Source: DALYJJ01 sp033763935 (lineage in GTDB: Bacteria > Acidobacteriota > Terriglobia > Bryobacterales > Bryobacteraceae). Taken from it: a DNA stretch of 64,000 bases. The translations under genes were made by a program, and so were the position numbers. The stretch is from positions 17,976 to 81,975 of the forward strand of contig JANRJO010000102.1 of NCBI GenBank assembly GCA_033763935.1. Reading direction: 5' to 3'. How positions within the stretch are numbered: position 1 is the stretch's first letter; each line of letters opens with the position of its first letter. Shown in pieces: positions 44,164 through 53,318 of this stretch. The notes beneath the pieces are model-generated. The model worked only from the letters and a program-made list of their open reading frames with translations. It ran no database searches and was not told the origin of the DNA.

Positions 44164-45341
44164 GCGGGTCCTTCTGCAACGGAGCGGAACTGGTCTTCGA
44201 GACGACGGCGGATGAGTACGGGCGCGAAGCATTCAGCGGCGCGGCGTCGCGCGCCCTGGCTGAGCCGATTGCGTAAGAGATGATGGCGCAACATACGGTC
44301 AAGGGCCAGGGCCCAGTCGCGGGTAGCGGCGGGCGGGGCCAGGACGCCTTCAACTCCGTCGCGCACCCATTCGCGGACGACAGCAAGGTCGGAGGCGATG
44401 ACTGGGGTAGCGGCGGCCATGGATTCTATCATCTTCAGGGGACAGCAGCCTTGGAGGGTGTTCCGAGGGGTGTCGGCAAGCGGCACGACGGTGAAGCGAA
44501 GGCGGGTGAGGACGGCGGCGACGCCGTCGGGCGGGAGCGGCGGGTGGAGGAGGACGCGGTCCTCGAGGTGGCGGCGGGCAACGGCTCTCTGCACGGGACG
44601 CAGGGCACGATCCTGGCCGCTATGGAGAATGAGCAGGCGGCTGTCGGGGTGGTCCGGCGCGACGAGGGCATAAGCGTCAATGAGAGCGTCGAGGCCCTGC
44701 CACGGCTGGAGTCCGCCGATGTAGCCGAACCAGTCCCCATGGGCGAGGGCGGGGATGGGCGAGGGGACGGCGGGAGGCGTGAAGAAGACATCGCGGGCTT
44801 CGTTGGGGATGACGGCGATTTTTGCGGGATCGGCGCCGAGGCGGATGAGGGCATCACGGGTGACGGAGGAGACACAGAGGATGCGGGCGGCGTCGCGGAG
44901 GCAGCGGCGCTCGAGGTCGCCGAGTTTGGCGCGGAGGGCGTGGTTGGAGGCGAAGGCGGGGCGCGAGTAGGAGAGTTCCCAGGTGGGGAGGGCGTTGACT
45001 TCAAAGATGGCGGGGCAGCGGGGTTGGGCGCGGAGGAGGGGGAAGCCGCCCCAGGGGTCGCGGAAGACGGCGAGGCTCAGTTGACCGGCGAGGGCGCGGA
45101 CGCGGTGGTGGACGAAACGCGCGAAGGCGGTGGCGCGCGCGGGGAGGTTGCGGTGACGTTCGCGAAAGCGACGGATTTCGATGTGGCCTTCCTGTTGGAA
45201 AGCGGGCATATCAGGGGTGCCGAGGCAGAGGAGTTCGACGGCGCCGAAGGTTTGTTCGAGCGCGGCGACCATGGACGCGATGTGGGTGGAGGAGCCCTTG
45301 GCGCGGGGGAAGACGTCGAAGGCGATGTAAAGGGCTCTCAC
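44160..45341 (-). CDS. glycosyltransferase family 4
   Basis: A 393-residue GT-B enzyme, first gene of the operon, GTG start 45341 (MRALYIAFDVFPRAKGSSTH). It has an acceptor-side loop, ARILCVSSVTRDALIRLGAD, VIPNEARDVFF, and a donor site around CPLKMIESMAAATPVIASDL. The leading AFDVFPRAKGSSTHIASMVA loop is typical of GT4 members acting on lipid-linked glycans. Confidence 0.92.
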   Translation of the reverse strand: MRALYIAFDVFPRAKGSSTHIASMVAALEQTFGAVELLCLGTPDMPAFQQEGHIEIRRFRERHRNLPARATAFARFVHHRVRALAGQLSLAVFRDPWGGFPLLRAQPRCPAIFEVNALPTWELSYSRPAFASNHALRAKLGDLERRCLRDAARILCVSSVTRDALIRLGADPAKIAVIPNEARDVFFTPPAVPSPIPALAHGDWFGYIGGLQPWQGLDALIDAYALVAPDHPDSRLLILHSGQDRALRPVQRAVARRHLEDRVLLHPPLPPDGVAAVLTRLRFTVVPLADTPRNTLQGCCPLKMIESMAAATPVIASDLAVVREWVRDGVEGVLAPPAATRDWALALDRMLRHHLLRNRLSQGARRRAAECFAPVLIRRRLEDQFRSVAEGPA

Positions 45342-45389
45342 GTGCGAGTTGTGTTGTGCGTGTGCTGGGGCAGGGGTGGGAGATCGAAA

Positions 45390-45417
45390 GCCCGGCGTCT
45401 TCCCGAAGCCGCCGGGC
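45390..45417 (-). terminator. GC-rich hairpin with short T-run
   Basis: Inverted repeat GCCCGGCG / CGCCGGGC, 8 bp, 12-nt loop. On the minus strand it is followed by TTTC, 20 bp past the stop of the small secreted-protein gene and upstream of the glycosyltransferase operon. Confidence 0.5.
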
Positions 45418-45437
45418 AGGTTGGCAGGCCGGCCGCG

Positions 45438-45676
45438 TTACTGAATGCGGCCGAAGTTGAAGCGAAGGTCGAAGGCATTGTTGTCGCCGATGCGCATGTC
45501 GCCCGAATTGACGAGGGTAACATCGCGGCCGTCGGAGAGGTGGCCAATGACCTCGACCTTGGCGTTCCAGCCGCAACCGGTGCGCGAGCCGTGCAGATCG
45601 TTCGCCGATGCTAGGGGGCATGTTGCACGAGCAGGAGCATGGCGACGGCGCACGCCGCCGCGAGTGATCTTTTCAT
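45438..45676 (-). pseudogene. small secreted protein with a frameshift after the signal peptide
   Basis: ATG 45676 with GAGGTG upstream starts an excellent signal peptide, MKRSLAAACAVAMLLLVQHA, which meets TAG 3-4 codons later. The neighbouring frame then encodes a plausible mature protein, GWNAKVEVIGHLSDGRDVTL and NSGDMRIGDNNAFDLRFNFG, ending at 45438. One base inserted or lost around 45610-45620 would join them into a ~79-residue secreted beta-rich protein. Either a pseudogene or a sequence error. Confidence 0.55.
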
Positions 45677-45777
45677 GTGACACCTCGTGAGTTTGGATCG
45701 GCGGCGCGATCGCTTTGTGCCCGGATGCGCCGCCTACGTGAGAAAGCGAAGGCGGCGCACGGGAGGGGACAGGAGTA

Positions 45778-46680
45778 TCAGTCAGTGGGACTCGAGGCGG
45801 CGGGGACCTTCTTCAGGAACGGCTTGAGGACGTCGAGGGTCCGCTGTTTCTCATCGCGACGGACGTTGTGGCCGGCACCGTCGATGTGGACGATCTGGCC
45901 ATGCTTGAGGATCGCGGTGGTCTTTTCGTTCTGCTGGCGAACCTCGCCTTGCGCCTCGGCTTTCAGGATGAGGGTGGGGACGGTGATCTTCGTGAAGAGT
46001 TCGGACATGGGCGTGCGGGCGCCAACGCCGCGGCCAAGGGCGGTGTCCGGGTGGTGGCGCCGCTTCGACGGGGCCCAGATTTCGCATTCGTTGCGGCCCC
46101 ACTTCGGCGTGCCCTTCATGCATTCGGCGACGAGGTCCGCTTCCGTCAGGTTGTTCCGTTTCAGAGTCGCGGCGCGGCGTGATTCGGGGTCGGCGGGGGC
46201 GCCGGGGGGCGGGGTCATTGGGCGGTTGGCGAGGTTCGGGTCCTCGAGGACCACGGCACGTGGGACGTCGGGGTACTTGGCGGCGAAGGCGGCTGCGGCG
46301 TAGCTGCCCATGGAATGGCCCATGACGATGGGGCGGTCGAGTTTGAGTTCGCGGATGAGGCCGGCGAGGTCATCGGCCTGGACGTCGGTGGGGTCACCGG
46401 GCTTAGGCGGGTCGGAAAGGCCGTGGCCGCGGGCGTCGATCATGATGATGTCGTAGGCGCCTTCGAGTTCTTTGGCGAGATTGGTCCAGCAGAGGCCGTC
46501 GTCTGAGGAGCCGTGGGCGAGGACGAGGGGCACCTTGCCGGGAGCGGCGGCTCGCCAGTAGTGCATGCGGATGCCGTTGGTCAGTACGTATCCATCCGTC
46601 CAGTGGGCCGGCGGGGGCGGTGCGGCCACAGCGACGGCCATGAAGAGAAGCAGGGCAGACAGGGCTGCTTTGGCAAACAT
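45778..46680 (-). CDS. secreted alpha/beta-hydrolase
   Basis: 300 residues with signal peptide MFAKAALSALLLFMAVAVAA, oxyanion-loop VLAHGSSDDGLCW, DARGHGLSDPP, nucleophile elbow VMGHSMGSYAAA and catalytic His in HIDGAGHNVRRD. Lid region of moderate length. An esterase, epoxide-hydrolase or haloalkane-dehalogenase-like enzyme; substrate not determinable. ATG 46680 is a clean start. Confidence 0.9.
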   Translation of the reverse strand: MFAKAALSALLLFMAVAVAAPPPPAHWTDGYVLTNGIRMHYWRAAAPGKVPLVLAHGSSDDGLCWTNLAKELEGAYDIIMIDARGHGLSDPPKPGDPTDVQADDLAGLIRELKLDRPIVMGHSMGSYAAAAFAAKYPDVPRAVVLEDPNLANRPMTPPPGAPADPESRRAATLKRNNLTEADLVAECMKGTPKWGRNECEIWAPSKRRHHPDTALGRGVGARTPMSELFTKITVPTLILKAEAQGEVRQQNEKTTAILKHGQIVHIDGAGHNVRRDEKQRTLDVLKPFLKKVPAASSPTD

Positions 46681-46736
46681 GGTGAGGAAACCTCCCGAGG
46701 GGAAACTCTATCGGGTGAAGAGGCGGTCTGTCGAGG

Positions 46737-47168
46737 TCAGGGGTTACGGAGGAACGGGTTTACCGCTCGGACCGGACCGTAGAGGCGGCCGTGCTGCAGG
46801 TCCTCGGAGAGGATTTCAGAAAGGCCGTAATGCTCGGCGTATGCCCACAAGTGGGCATCGAACCAATTCAACTGATAGGCTGCGCAGGCGCGTGCAGCGC
46901 TGCGCACGATGGCCTCATTTGGATAGAGGACAGGGAACTGGAAGAGCATCTCTTCCGCTTCCCGAAGGGCTTCTTGAAGGGGGAGGATGGTGTAGCCGCG
47001 AATGGGTCGGGTGACGGCGGCAACGAACTCGAGGATGGCTTGATGCGGCACCCGTAGGGAGTCGTCGAGTATGCCGCGGCGGAGGAGGGCGTTGGCGATC
47101 TTTTGCTTTTGCGGGAAGCGATCGTCGTAGCGCTAGACGAGTACGTTGGTGTCAACGAGCGCCGCCAC
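46737..47168 (-). pseudogene. PIN-domain toxin interrupted by TAG at codon 12
   Basis: From GTG 47168, overlapping the antitoxin end by 17 bp, the frame reads AALVDTNVLV, then TAG (47133-47135), then continues without further stops: RYDDRFPQKQKIANALLRRG, VPHQAILEFVAAVTRP, NWFDAHLWAYAEHYGLSEIL and SEDLQHGRLY. The PIN acidic residues are all there (Asp in VDTN, Glu in AILEF, Asp in FDAHLW, Asp in SEDL). The TAG replaces a residue that is normally Tyr (VDTNVLVYR...), a single-base TAC/TAT to TAG change. The VapC-like nuclease is probably inactivated, although internal starts could give a fragment lacking the first Asp. Confidence 0.8.
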
Positions 47169-47430
47169 TGCCGTACAGATCCTCGCGTTTCCAGCCACGG
47201 TCTTTGAGAGAAGAGGGACGGCGGCCGCGGCGCCGGTGGCGTTCGGTGGCCTCGTCAAAGAGGCGAAGCTTCTCGGCTGAATCACCAGGAGGGGTGGCCA
47301 GAGAAGCGGGAATGACGCGGATGGCGTCGCCGGCGGGAACCCATGCAATCTCATCGCCGGGCCGGATGCCGTAACGGTCAGCAATGGCCTTTGGGACCGT
47401 CACCTGGTATTTGGAAGTCATCTTCGGCAT
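47152..47430 (-). CDS. AbrB/MazE-type antitoxin
   Basis: 92 residues; N-terminal swapped-hairpin DNA-binding domain MPKMTSKYQVTVPKAIADRY, GIRPGDEIAWVPAGDAIRVI, then a basic C-terminal tail (ERHRRRGRRPSSLKDRGW) that would bind the PIN toxin. ATG 47430 has AAGGAG 4 bp before it; a longer frame to 47445 is less likely. It overlaps the toxin gene. As first gene of the pair it should autorepress the operon. Confidence 0.88.
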   Translation of the reverse strand: MPKMTSKYQVTVPKAIADRYGIRPGDEIAWVPAGDAIRVIPASLATPPGDSAEKLRLFDEATERHRRRGRRPSSLKDRGWKREDLYGSGGAR

Positions 47431-47797
47431 CGTTCTCCTTACCATATCAAGGACCGACTCCTTACTGAGGATGACGTCTTAGCATGACACGGCCGTGCGC
47501 ACAAGACTGTTAGTGGCAATCTGGACAGCCATGTCCCCGCCTGTTCCCGACTGGGGGCAGGCGACGAAGGCGGAGTTGTACGGGAGACTTATCGCTTAAG
47601 AACCCACAACCAAGCGCGGAGGAGTGTAAGAAACTGGCGGGGGTGGCCATCAACGAAGCATTCTCAGCGCCCGTGACGCCTTCGGATGATACTGCTGACT
47701 ACGCGCCCACACAGATGTTCGGCGAACACTTCCGGACGGCGGGCTGCGACGGAATCCACAGAAGCAGTATGTGCAAAGCTCGTGGACCGGCCGCCGC
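47431..47797. other. intergenic region
   Basis: About 370 bp upstream of the antitoxin gene with lower GC than its surroundings. It contains only short frames without recognisable protein. It should include the antitoxin promoter; no convincing -35/-10 pair is picked out. Confidence 0.4.
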
Positions 47798-47997
47798 TTA
47801 CACGGAATTAACTTCGTCATTTTCGACCTTGACGCAATAGAAGTTGATCGGAGCCAAGTCTTCTGTGCCAAGGAGTTGTGTTTCGAGGAGGTACCGTAGA
47901 AGACGATCATAGCCACAGCAAGCGTTTCGCGGTCACGCCACTCCTGGTAAGCGGCGATCCATTTGAGAATCCTTGTCACGCTGGGCATTGTACTCAT
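47798..47997 (-). pseudogene. short frameshifted gene after the permease
   Basis: ATG 47997 overlaps the permease stop (ATGA) and reads MSTMPSVTRILKWIAAYQEW and RDRETLAVA. One base later the adjacent frame gives YDRLLRYLLETQLLGTEDLA and PINFYCVKVENDEVNSV with TAA at 47798. Together ~66 residues of an unknown small protein; as sequenced the first frame runs on as Ser/Arg-rich shadow to 47650. Not recognised. Confidence 0.4.
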
Positions 47998-49512
47998 TCG
48001 TACCTCAGCGTAACGACGGGGTCCACTTTGATCGCAAGGCGCGCGGGAATGGCGGCGGCGAGAAGCGAAGCGGCCACCAGGACGGCGACGGATTGCGACA
48101 CCGACACGACGTCGAACGTGTCGATGCCGTACATCAGGCTACCGAGGAAGAGACTCCAGGAGAACGCCGCGACGACACCAATCCCTAAGCCCGCCACCAC
48201 GGGTGCGAGACAGAAGCGCAAGACCATGCTGGCCACGTCTCGGCGGCGGGCTCCGATCGCCATGCGGATGCCGATCTCCCGCGTCCGTTGCGCCACTAGA
48301 GACGCCAGCACGCCAAACAGCCCCAGCGAGGCGAGGCCGAGCGAAAGGACTCCGAAGAAGCTCGAGAGGTACGCTACCAGGCGCTCGTTCGCCAGGCGGA
48401 TGTCGATGTATTCATCCAACAGACGCACACGCTGGAGGGGAACGTTGGGGTCCAGGTCCCGGAGTGCACGGCGGATACTTGCGATCACCGGGGCGGCGCG
48501 GCTGGCGAACCGTACGGCAATCCAGCGCTGGTTGGCGCCGTTTGACCAAGCAGGCACATATAAAGTCCCGGATCGATCGCGTTGGGTGATATCCGCATAG
48601 TGCACATCTTTCACTACGCCGATCACCTCAATGCCTTTGTCGACGGTGCAATGCTCGCTGTTATAGCAGAGGCGGCGTCCGACAGCATGGATCGTCCCGA
48701 ATCGCTGGCGCTTCCTCAGCCAGCAGACGAGCCCTGGTGAGGGCTTCAACGGCCCTGTCATTCACCCGTTCCACAGCCTGCTTCCACAGGACCGGCATTG
48801 AGGCTTGCGCTTGCGCAAAGGAAATGCCGGGCTTCAGCCGCGCCACGCTGGTGAGCCACGGAGTGCGCGGGAGATTCCATTCCTGCGCCGCGCCGGGGTT
48901 CGCCACAGGGTACGTGGCCAGGGACAGGAACACATCGGGCTCGTCGCCATTGAACAAGCCGCCGAATTCTTTTTCGGCCACACCGGCGATCACGAGCGGA
49001 TGGTTGTTCACCGAGAACGTCTGGCCGACCACGCGCGGATCGCGGTCGAAACGCCGTCCCCAATAGCGATGGGAAAGAACAACCACCGGGGGCGCGCCGG
49101 CAGTATCGTCAGGCGGCGCGATTACTCGTCCCGCGGCGGCTCCAATGCCCAAAATTTGGAAGTAGCCGCCGCTGACGTACTGCACGCGGCCGATCTCGAC
49201 GCCCGCGGGTCCGGCCGGACGAAGGCCGGCGTCGAGCGTGTCGCTGTTTGCGAGGACTCCGTCGAACACCTGGTTGAGGTCGCGATAGGCAAGGAAGAAA
49301 GGATAGGTGCGGCTGTACGCGCCTTCGATGCGCACCAGGCGATGCGGTTCGCGCGCGGGAATCGACCACAGTAAGAGCTGCTCGACAAGGCTGAAGAGGG
49401 CCGTGGTCAGGCCCATGCCGAACGCGAGTGTGGTTAAGACTACCAGCGTGAAGGCGGGACTCTTGGCCAAAGCTCGCGCTCCCAGCCGAACATCGTCGAC
49501 GAAGGTGATCAT
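47994..49512 (-). pseudogene. ADOP/MacB-type ABC permease with central deletion
   Basis: The N-terminal part (from ATG 49512) has the typical start FVDDVRLGARALAKSPAFTL, the first TM helix and the periplasmic MacB_PCD-like domain (GGYFQILGIGAAAGRVIAPP; VVLSHRYWGRRFDRDP). It breaks up after AIRDDPC near 48690. The C-terminal part, in another frame from ~48660, resumes at IEVIGVVKDVHYADITQRDR and ends with three TM helices and LVAQRTREIGIRMAIGARRR. Intact ADOP proteins are ~800 residues with two FtsX units; here the central ~300 residues are gone and a frameshift marks the join. Non-functional. Confidence 0.82.
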
Positions 49513-49778
49513 GAAGCCTCCTCACTGCGCCCGGTCGTCCGTTCATTTCGAAGTCTCGACGACGGAAGAATGACAGTCAAGAGCTTTAGGACCTGCAACT
49601 CCGTTTCACGGGCGATAAGGGCGGCGGTTCACTGCTGCCCGGCCGAGCGGCGCGCGACTTCGTGGTGGAAGTATGCTCTCACCCATACCGCATTCGCCAA
49701 TCAGTCCGGCGACTTCGTACGGGCCGATTTTGTCGCCGGGGGCGAGAGGCATAGGTCACCTGCGGGGGCGGGGGGAGC
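49513..49778. other. intergenic region
   Basis: About 270 bp between the broken permease and the hairpin downstream of the TonB receptor. Only shadow frames are present; no RNA gene or mobile element is recognised. Confidence 0.4.
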
Positions 49779-49805
49779 CCCGGCGTCCAGCGATAGGACG
49801 CCGGG
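49779..49805 (-). terminator. hairpin after the TonB receptor
   Basis: Perfect 10-bp inverted repeat CCCGGCGTCC / GGACGCCGGG with a 7-nt loop, 14 bp beyond the receptor stop. No U-tract follows, like the other GC-rich hairpins in this window. Confidence 0.55.
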
Positions 49806-49818
49806 CGAGATACGACGG

Positions 49819-52800
49819 CTAAAACTCCAGACGTAAGGCGAGCTGCCCTTGCCTCGGCGTGTTGGCCTGGCTGGTGATGCGGCCGAACTGGGCGTTGCTC
49901 ACGTTTGACTGCGGGGCACCGAAGACGGTCCGGTTGAAGGCATTGAAGAACTCGGCACGGAAGGTGGCGGTGACTCGCTCGGCAAAGGTCACGCGCTTCA
50001 GCAGGCCGAAGTTTTCGTTGTAGAAGTTCGGGTTGCGCAGGTCCGTGTACGACCGGGCGGCGGTGCCGAGCTGGAACGACCCCGGGGGGGTGAAGGCGGC
50101 TGGGTTGATCCAGCGGTCGACGGTGTAGTCGAAGTTGTCGTCTTCAAGGCGGCGCGGCTGGCCGGCCACGACGTTGGGGCGGAGGACGGAGTTGAACAAA
50201 CCAGTAGTGTTGTTGGCAGACAGGATGATGGGCGTCCCAACGGAGTACTGGTGGATGCCGGTGAAGACCCAGCCGCCGAGCACCTGCGAAGCAACGCCGT
50301 TCGAGAGCCACCGCTTGCCTTTGCCGAAGGGCAGTTCATAGCTGTAGCTCAGGGCGAAGATGTGCGGGACATCCGTGGTGGCGATAGCCTTCTCGAGCCG
50401 CCGGTTGTAGGTGGTCTGGCCGGCCGGTCCGCCGCCCGCGAGGATGTCGGCGTCAGAGATGGTCTTCGCCCAGGTATAGGCCATTTGCACGTCGAGACCC
50501 TTGAAGGAGCGCGCGCTGACCTGCGTTTGCAGAGCGTGATAGGTGGAACTACCGGCTGGGTTCGAGCGATTCCACACAGCCTGCATGTGTGGATAGGGAC
50601 GCAGGGCCTGGGCGACAGAGCCGCGGAAACCGGGGTACGGCGAACGGATACCGGCGGCGACGGCTTCGGGCGAGTCGAACGGCCGCGTGAGCAGGGAGCC
50701 GAGCCGCAGGTACTGCGGATCGAGCTCGTTCCAGTGGACGAGGCCATTGCCGATGCGGGTGCCCTTCGTGCCGAGGTAGGTCGCTTCGACGTTGACTCGC
50801 GGAGCGATTTCACGCTCGATGGTGAAGGACCAGTTCTGGAAGTAGGGCGGGCGGCCATCGCTGCGCAGCATCATGCGCACATCGGCGCCATTGCCGGCGG
50901 CGGGGTTGATGAACGGCGGGCGGGCGAAGTTCTGCGGAAAACCGCCGTCCCAGTTGAAGCCGGGCGTGACGCCGTTGTCCTGGCTCTGGAAGACGGGCTG
51001 GGCTACAAAGCCGACGCTCGATTGGAGCGAATCGCGAAGTCCGGCGTTGGCATTCCCCTGGGCGTAGTAGATGCCGTAGCCACTGCGGAGGACCGTCTTC
51101 TCCGTGAGCTGATAGGCGATGCCGAGGCGGGGACCGAAGGACTTCCAGTCAATGTCGGCAAGGCGCTGCAGGCCGCTGCGGCCTTCGCCTTCGCCCAGGA
51201 AGATCATTGCGCCAGGGCGATTGCCGGCGGCGGGGTTGGGCAGGTTGAGGTCGAAGGTGGAGAGATTGTCGCGGCGCTCGTAGCGCGGAATAAAGACGTC
51301 GTAGCGGAGGCCGTAGTTGATGGTGAGTTTGCGGGTGGCTTTCCAGTCGTCCTGCGCGTAGCCTGCGTAGTACTGATAGCGATTGCGCGGGAAGTAGCTG
51401 AAGACCTGAAGCTGGCCGCGGTTCACGTTGCCTAGCAGGAAGCTGGCGATGGCGTTGCCGGTGTTGTTGACGCCGGGCTGCGCGGTTTCAAGGGCGTTGA
51501 ACTGGAACCAGCCCATAGTGCGCCAGGGGTCGATGCCGTTGGTCTCCATCCAGCGGTAGTCGAAGCCGAACTTGATGTTGTGGCTGCCGCGAACCCAACT
51601 GAAGCTGTCGCCCACCTGGAATGCGTTGTTGGTCTGAAGCACGCGGCTGTTGCAGTTCTGGTCGCCGAGACGGGAAAAGCCCGAGGCGATGAACTCAATG
51701 CAGGGAAAGACGTTGTCGGGCCCGGTATTGACGCCAGTAAGGCCGATTTGCGTGGGCCAATCCTGGTTCAGGGTGTAGCTGGCGATGGTGACGGCGGTCC
51801 GGGTGTAGCCGAGCAGCAGATGGTTGAGCTTGGTGGGGGAGACGACGAAGTCGTGGGTAATACGAGCCCAGTTGTTGCGGGATGTGGTGGAGCGGTTGGG
51901 CGTCGTCGGTCCGGGCACGAGGATCGGATCGCGGGCCTCGTGCTCGTCGTTGTAGTAGTAGCCGCTGAGGCGGTTGCGGTCGCTCAGGTTGTGGTCGAGC
52001 TTGATGTTGTACTGGTTGCTGTTGGCCTGGCCGCGGCCTTCGCTGACGAAGTTGTTGAACAGGTTGTTGTTGTTCGGGGTCGGCAGGAGGGGAAGGATGT
52101 TGCGCGAGACGCTGGAGAAGCGGTCGAGCGGAATGCGGTTGTTGGGAAACTGATCGCGGACGATGCCGTTGGGCGTGCTGCGGTTGGTACGGGGGTCGTA
52201 GATGGGCGCAGCGCGGGAGAAGTCGCCCTGGCGGAAATCGAGCGGGATGACGCTCTGGAACGTGTTGGGCGAACCCTGACGGAAGCGGTAACCGCTGTAG
52301 ACGAAATAAAAGAACGTCTTGTTGCGGCCGTCGTAGAGCATGGGGATGTAGATGGGGCCGCCGAGAGTGGCGCCGAATTCGTTCTGGCGATTGACCTGGC
52401 GGCGGGGCTGGATCATGCCGCGGGCGTCGAGCTTGTCGTTGCGCAGGTAGTTGAAGGCGGCGCCGTGGAGCTGGTTGGTACCGCTGCGCGTGGTGAAGAT
52501 CTGCACGCCGCCGCCGGTGCGGCCGTATTCGGCGTTGAAGTTGGCGCGCACCAACTTGAATTCGCCGATGGTCTCGACGGAGGGGCGGCCATTGCCGGCG
52601 ATCACACCGCCGCTTTCGATGCCGGTGGAGGCAACGCCGTCGATGAGAACCTCCTTGGCGCGGCTGGGGGAGCCGGAGATCTGCGTGTTGCCGGTGTCGC
52701 CGGTGACGCCGGGGGCGAGGAAGATGAACTGTTCAAGGTTGCGGACGTTTCCGCCGACGAACAGGGGGAGGTCCATCAGTTTGTTGCGCTGGATGGTGGT

Positions 52801-53196
52801 GCCGAGGTCCGAGGTAGCCGTCTGCAGGGTGCCGAGCTGGTCGGTGACTTCGACGGCTTGTTCGACCTGGCCGACTTCGAGGCGGGTATCGACGGTGAGG
52901 GTCTGGGCGACGTTGAGCTCGATGTTCTTGCGTACGTAGCGGCGGAAGCCGGCCATCTCGACGGTGATCTCGTAGAGGCCGACGGGGAGTTGCGGGAGGA
53001 CATAAATACCGGCCTCGTTCGAGGTGGTCTTGTAAACGACGCGCGTACCGGTGTTAGTGGCGGTAACGGCGGCGTTGGCGATGGCGGCCTCGGTGGGATC
53101 AAGGACGCGGCCGGTGATGGTTCCTAATACGGTCTGGGCGTTCGCGGCGCCAAGGAACGCGAGGCACACAAGCAGCGTGGCCAGTAATCGAGTCAT
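49819..53196 (-). CDS. Oar-like TonB-dependent receptor, 1125 aa
   Basis: Full-length receptor: signal peptide MTRLLATLLVCLAFLGAANA, carboxypeptidase-regulatory-like domain (GTITGRVLDPTEAAIANAAV), plug domain with DLPLFVGGNVRNLEQFIFLA and EVLIDGVASTG, GGGVQIFTTRSGTNQLHGAA, and barrel with C-terminal GQLALRLEF ending in Phe. Start ATG 53196. No transporter-linked catabolic operon follows (a decayed permease lies downstream), so the ligand is unknown. Confidence 0.93.
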   Translation of the reverse strand: MTRLLATLLVCLAFLGAANAQTVLGTITGRVLDPTEAAIANAAVTATNTGTRVVYKTTSNEAGIYVLPQLPVGLYEITVEMAGFRRYVRKNIELNVAQTLTVDTRLEVGQVEQAVEVTDQLGTLQTATSDLGTTIQRNKLMDLPLFVGGNVRNLEQFIFLAPGVTGDTGNTQISGSPSRAKEVLIDGVASTGIESGGVIAGNGRPSVETIGEFKLVRANFNAEYGRTGGGVQIFTTRSGTNQLHGAAFNYLRNDKLDARGMIQPRRQVNRQNEFGATLGGPIYIPMLYDGRNKTFFYFVYSGYRFRQGSPNTFQSVIPLDFRQGDFSRAAPIYDPRTNRSTPNGIVRDQFPNNRIPLDRFSSVSRNILPLLPTPNNNNLFNNFVSEGRGQANSNQYNIKLDHNLSDRNRLSGYYYNDEHEARDPILVPGPTTPNRSTTSRNNWARITHDFVVSPTKLNHLLLGYTRTAVTIASYTLNQDWPTQIGLTGVNTGPDNVFPCIEFIASGFSRLGDQNCNSRVLQTNNAFQVGDSFSWVRGSHNIKFGFDYRWMETNGIDPWRTMGWFQFNALETAQPGVNNTGNAIASFLLGNVNRGQLQVFSYFPRNRYQYYAGYAQDDWKATRKLTINYGLRYDVFIPRYERRDNLSTFDLNLPNPAAGNRPGAMIFLGEGEGRSGLQRLADIDWKSFGPRLGIAYQLTEKTVLRSGYGIYYAQGNANAGLRDSLQSSVGFVAQPVFQSQDNGVTPGFNWDGGFPQNFARPPFINPAAGNGADVRMMLRSDGRPPYFQNWSFTIEREIAPRVNVEATYLGTKGTRIGNGLVHWNELDPQYLRLGSLLTRPFDSPEAVAAGIRSPYPGFRGSVAQALRPYPHMQAVWNRSNPAGSSTYHALQTQVSARSFKGLDVQMAYTWAKTISDADILAGGGPAGQTTYNRRLEKAIATTDVPHIFALSYSYELPFGKGKRWLSNGVASQVLGGWVFTGIHQYSVGTPIILSANNTTGLFNSVLRPNVVAGQPRRLEDDNFDYTVDRWINPAAFTPPGSFQLGTAARSYTDLRNPNFYNENFGLLKRVTFAERVTATFRAEFFNAFNRTVFGAPQSNVSNAQFGRITSQANTPRQGQLALRLEF

Positions 53197-53318
53197 GGAT
53201 CTTAAGAACTCCTGAGAGCAGTTGCTTGTAGAGTACTGTATGGGAAAGGGGTTGCGCAACGGAACTGTCATCTGGCCGACGGGCGCCGGATCTGCGATAA
53301 CGGAGGGGAGGGAATGCC

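Noticed and set aside
51580..53127. 515-codon plus-strand frame opposite the third TonB receptor
   Set aside because: Shadow frame; Ala/Gly/Val/Glu-rich with no fold signature.
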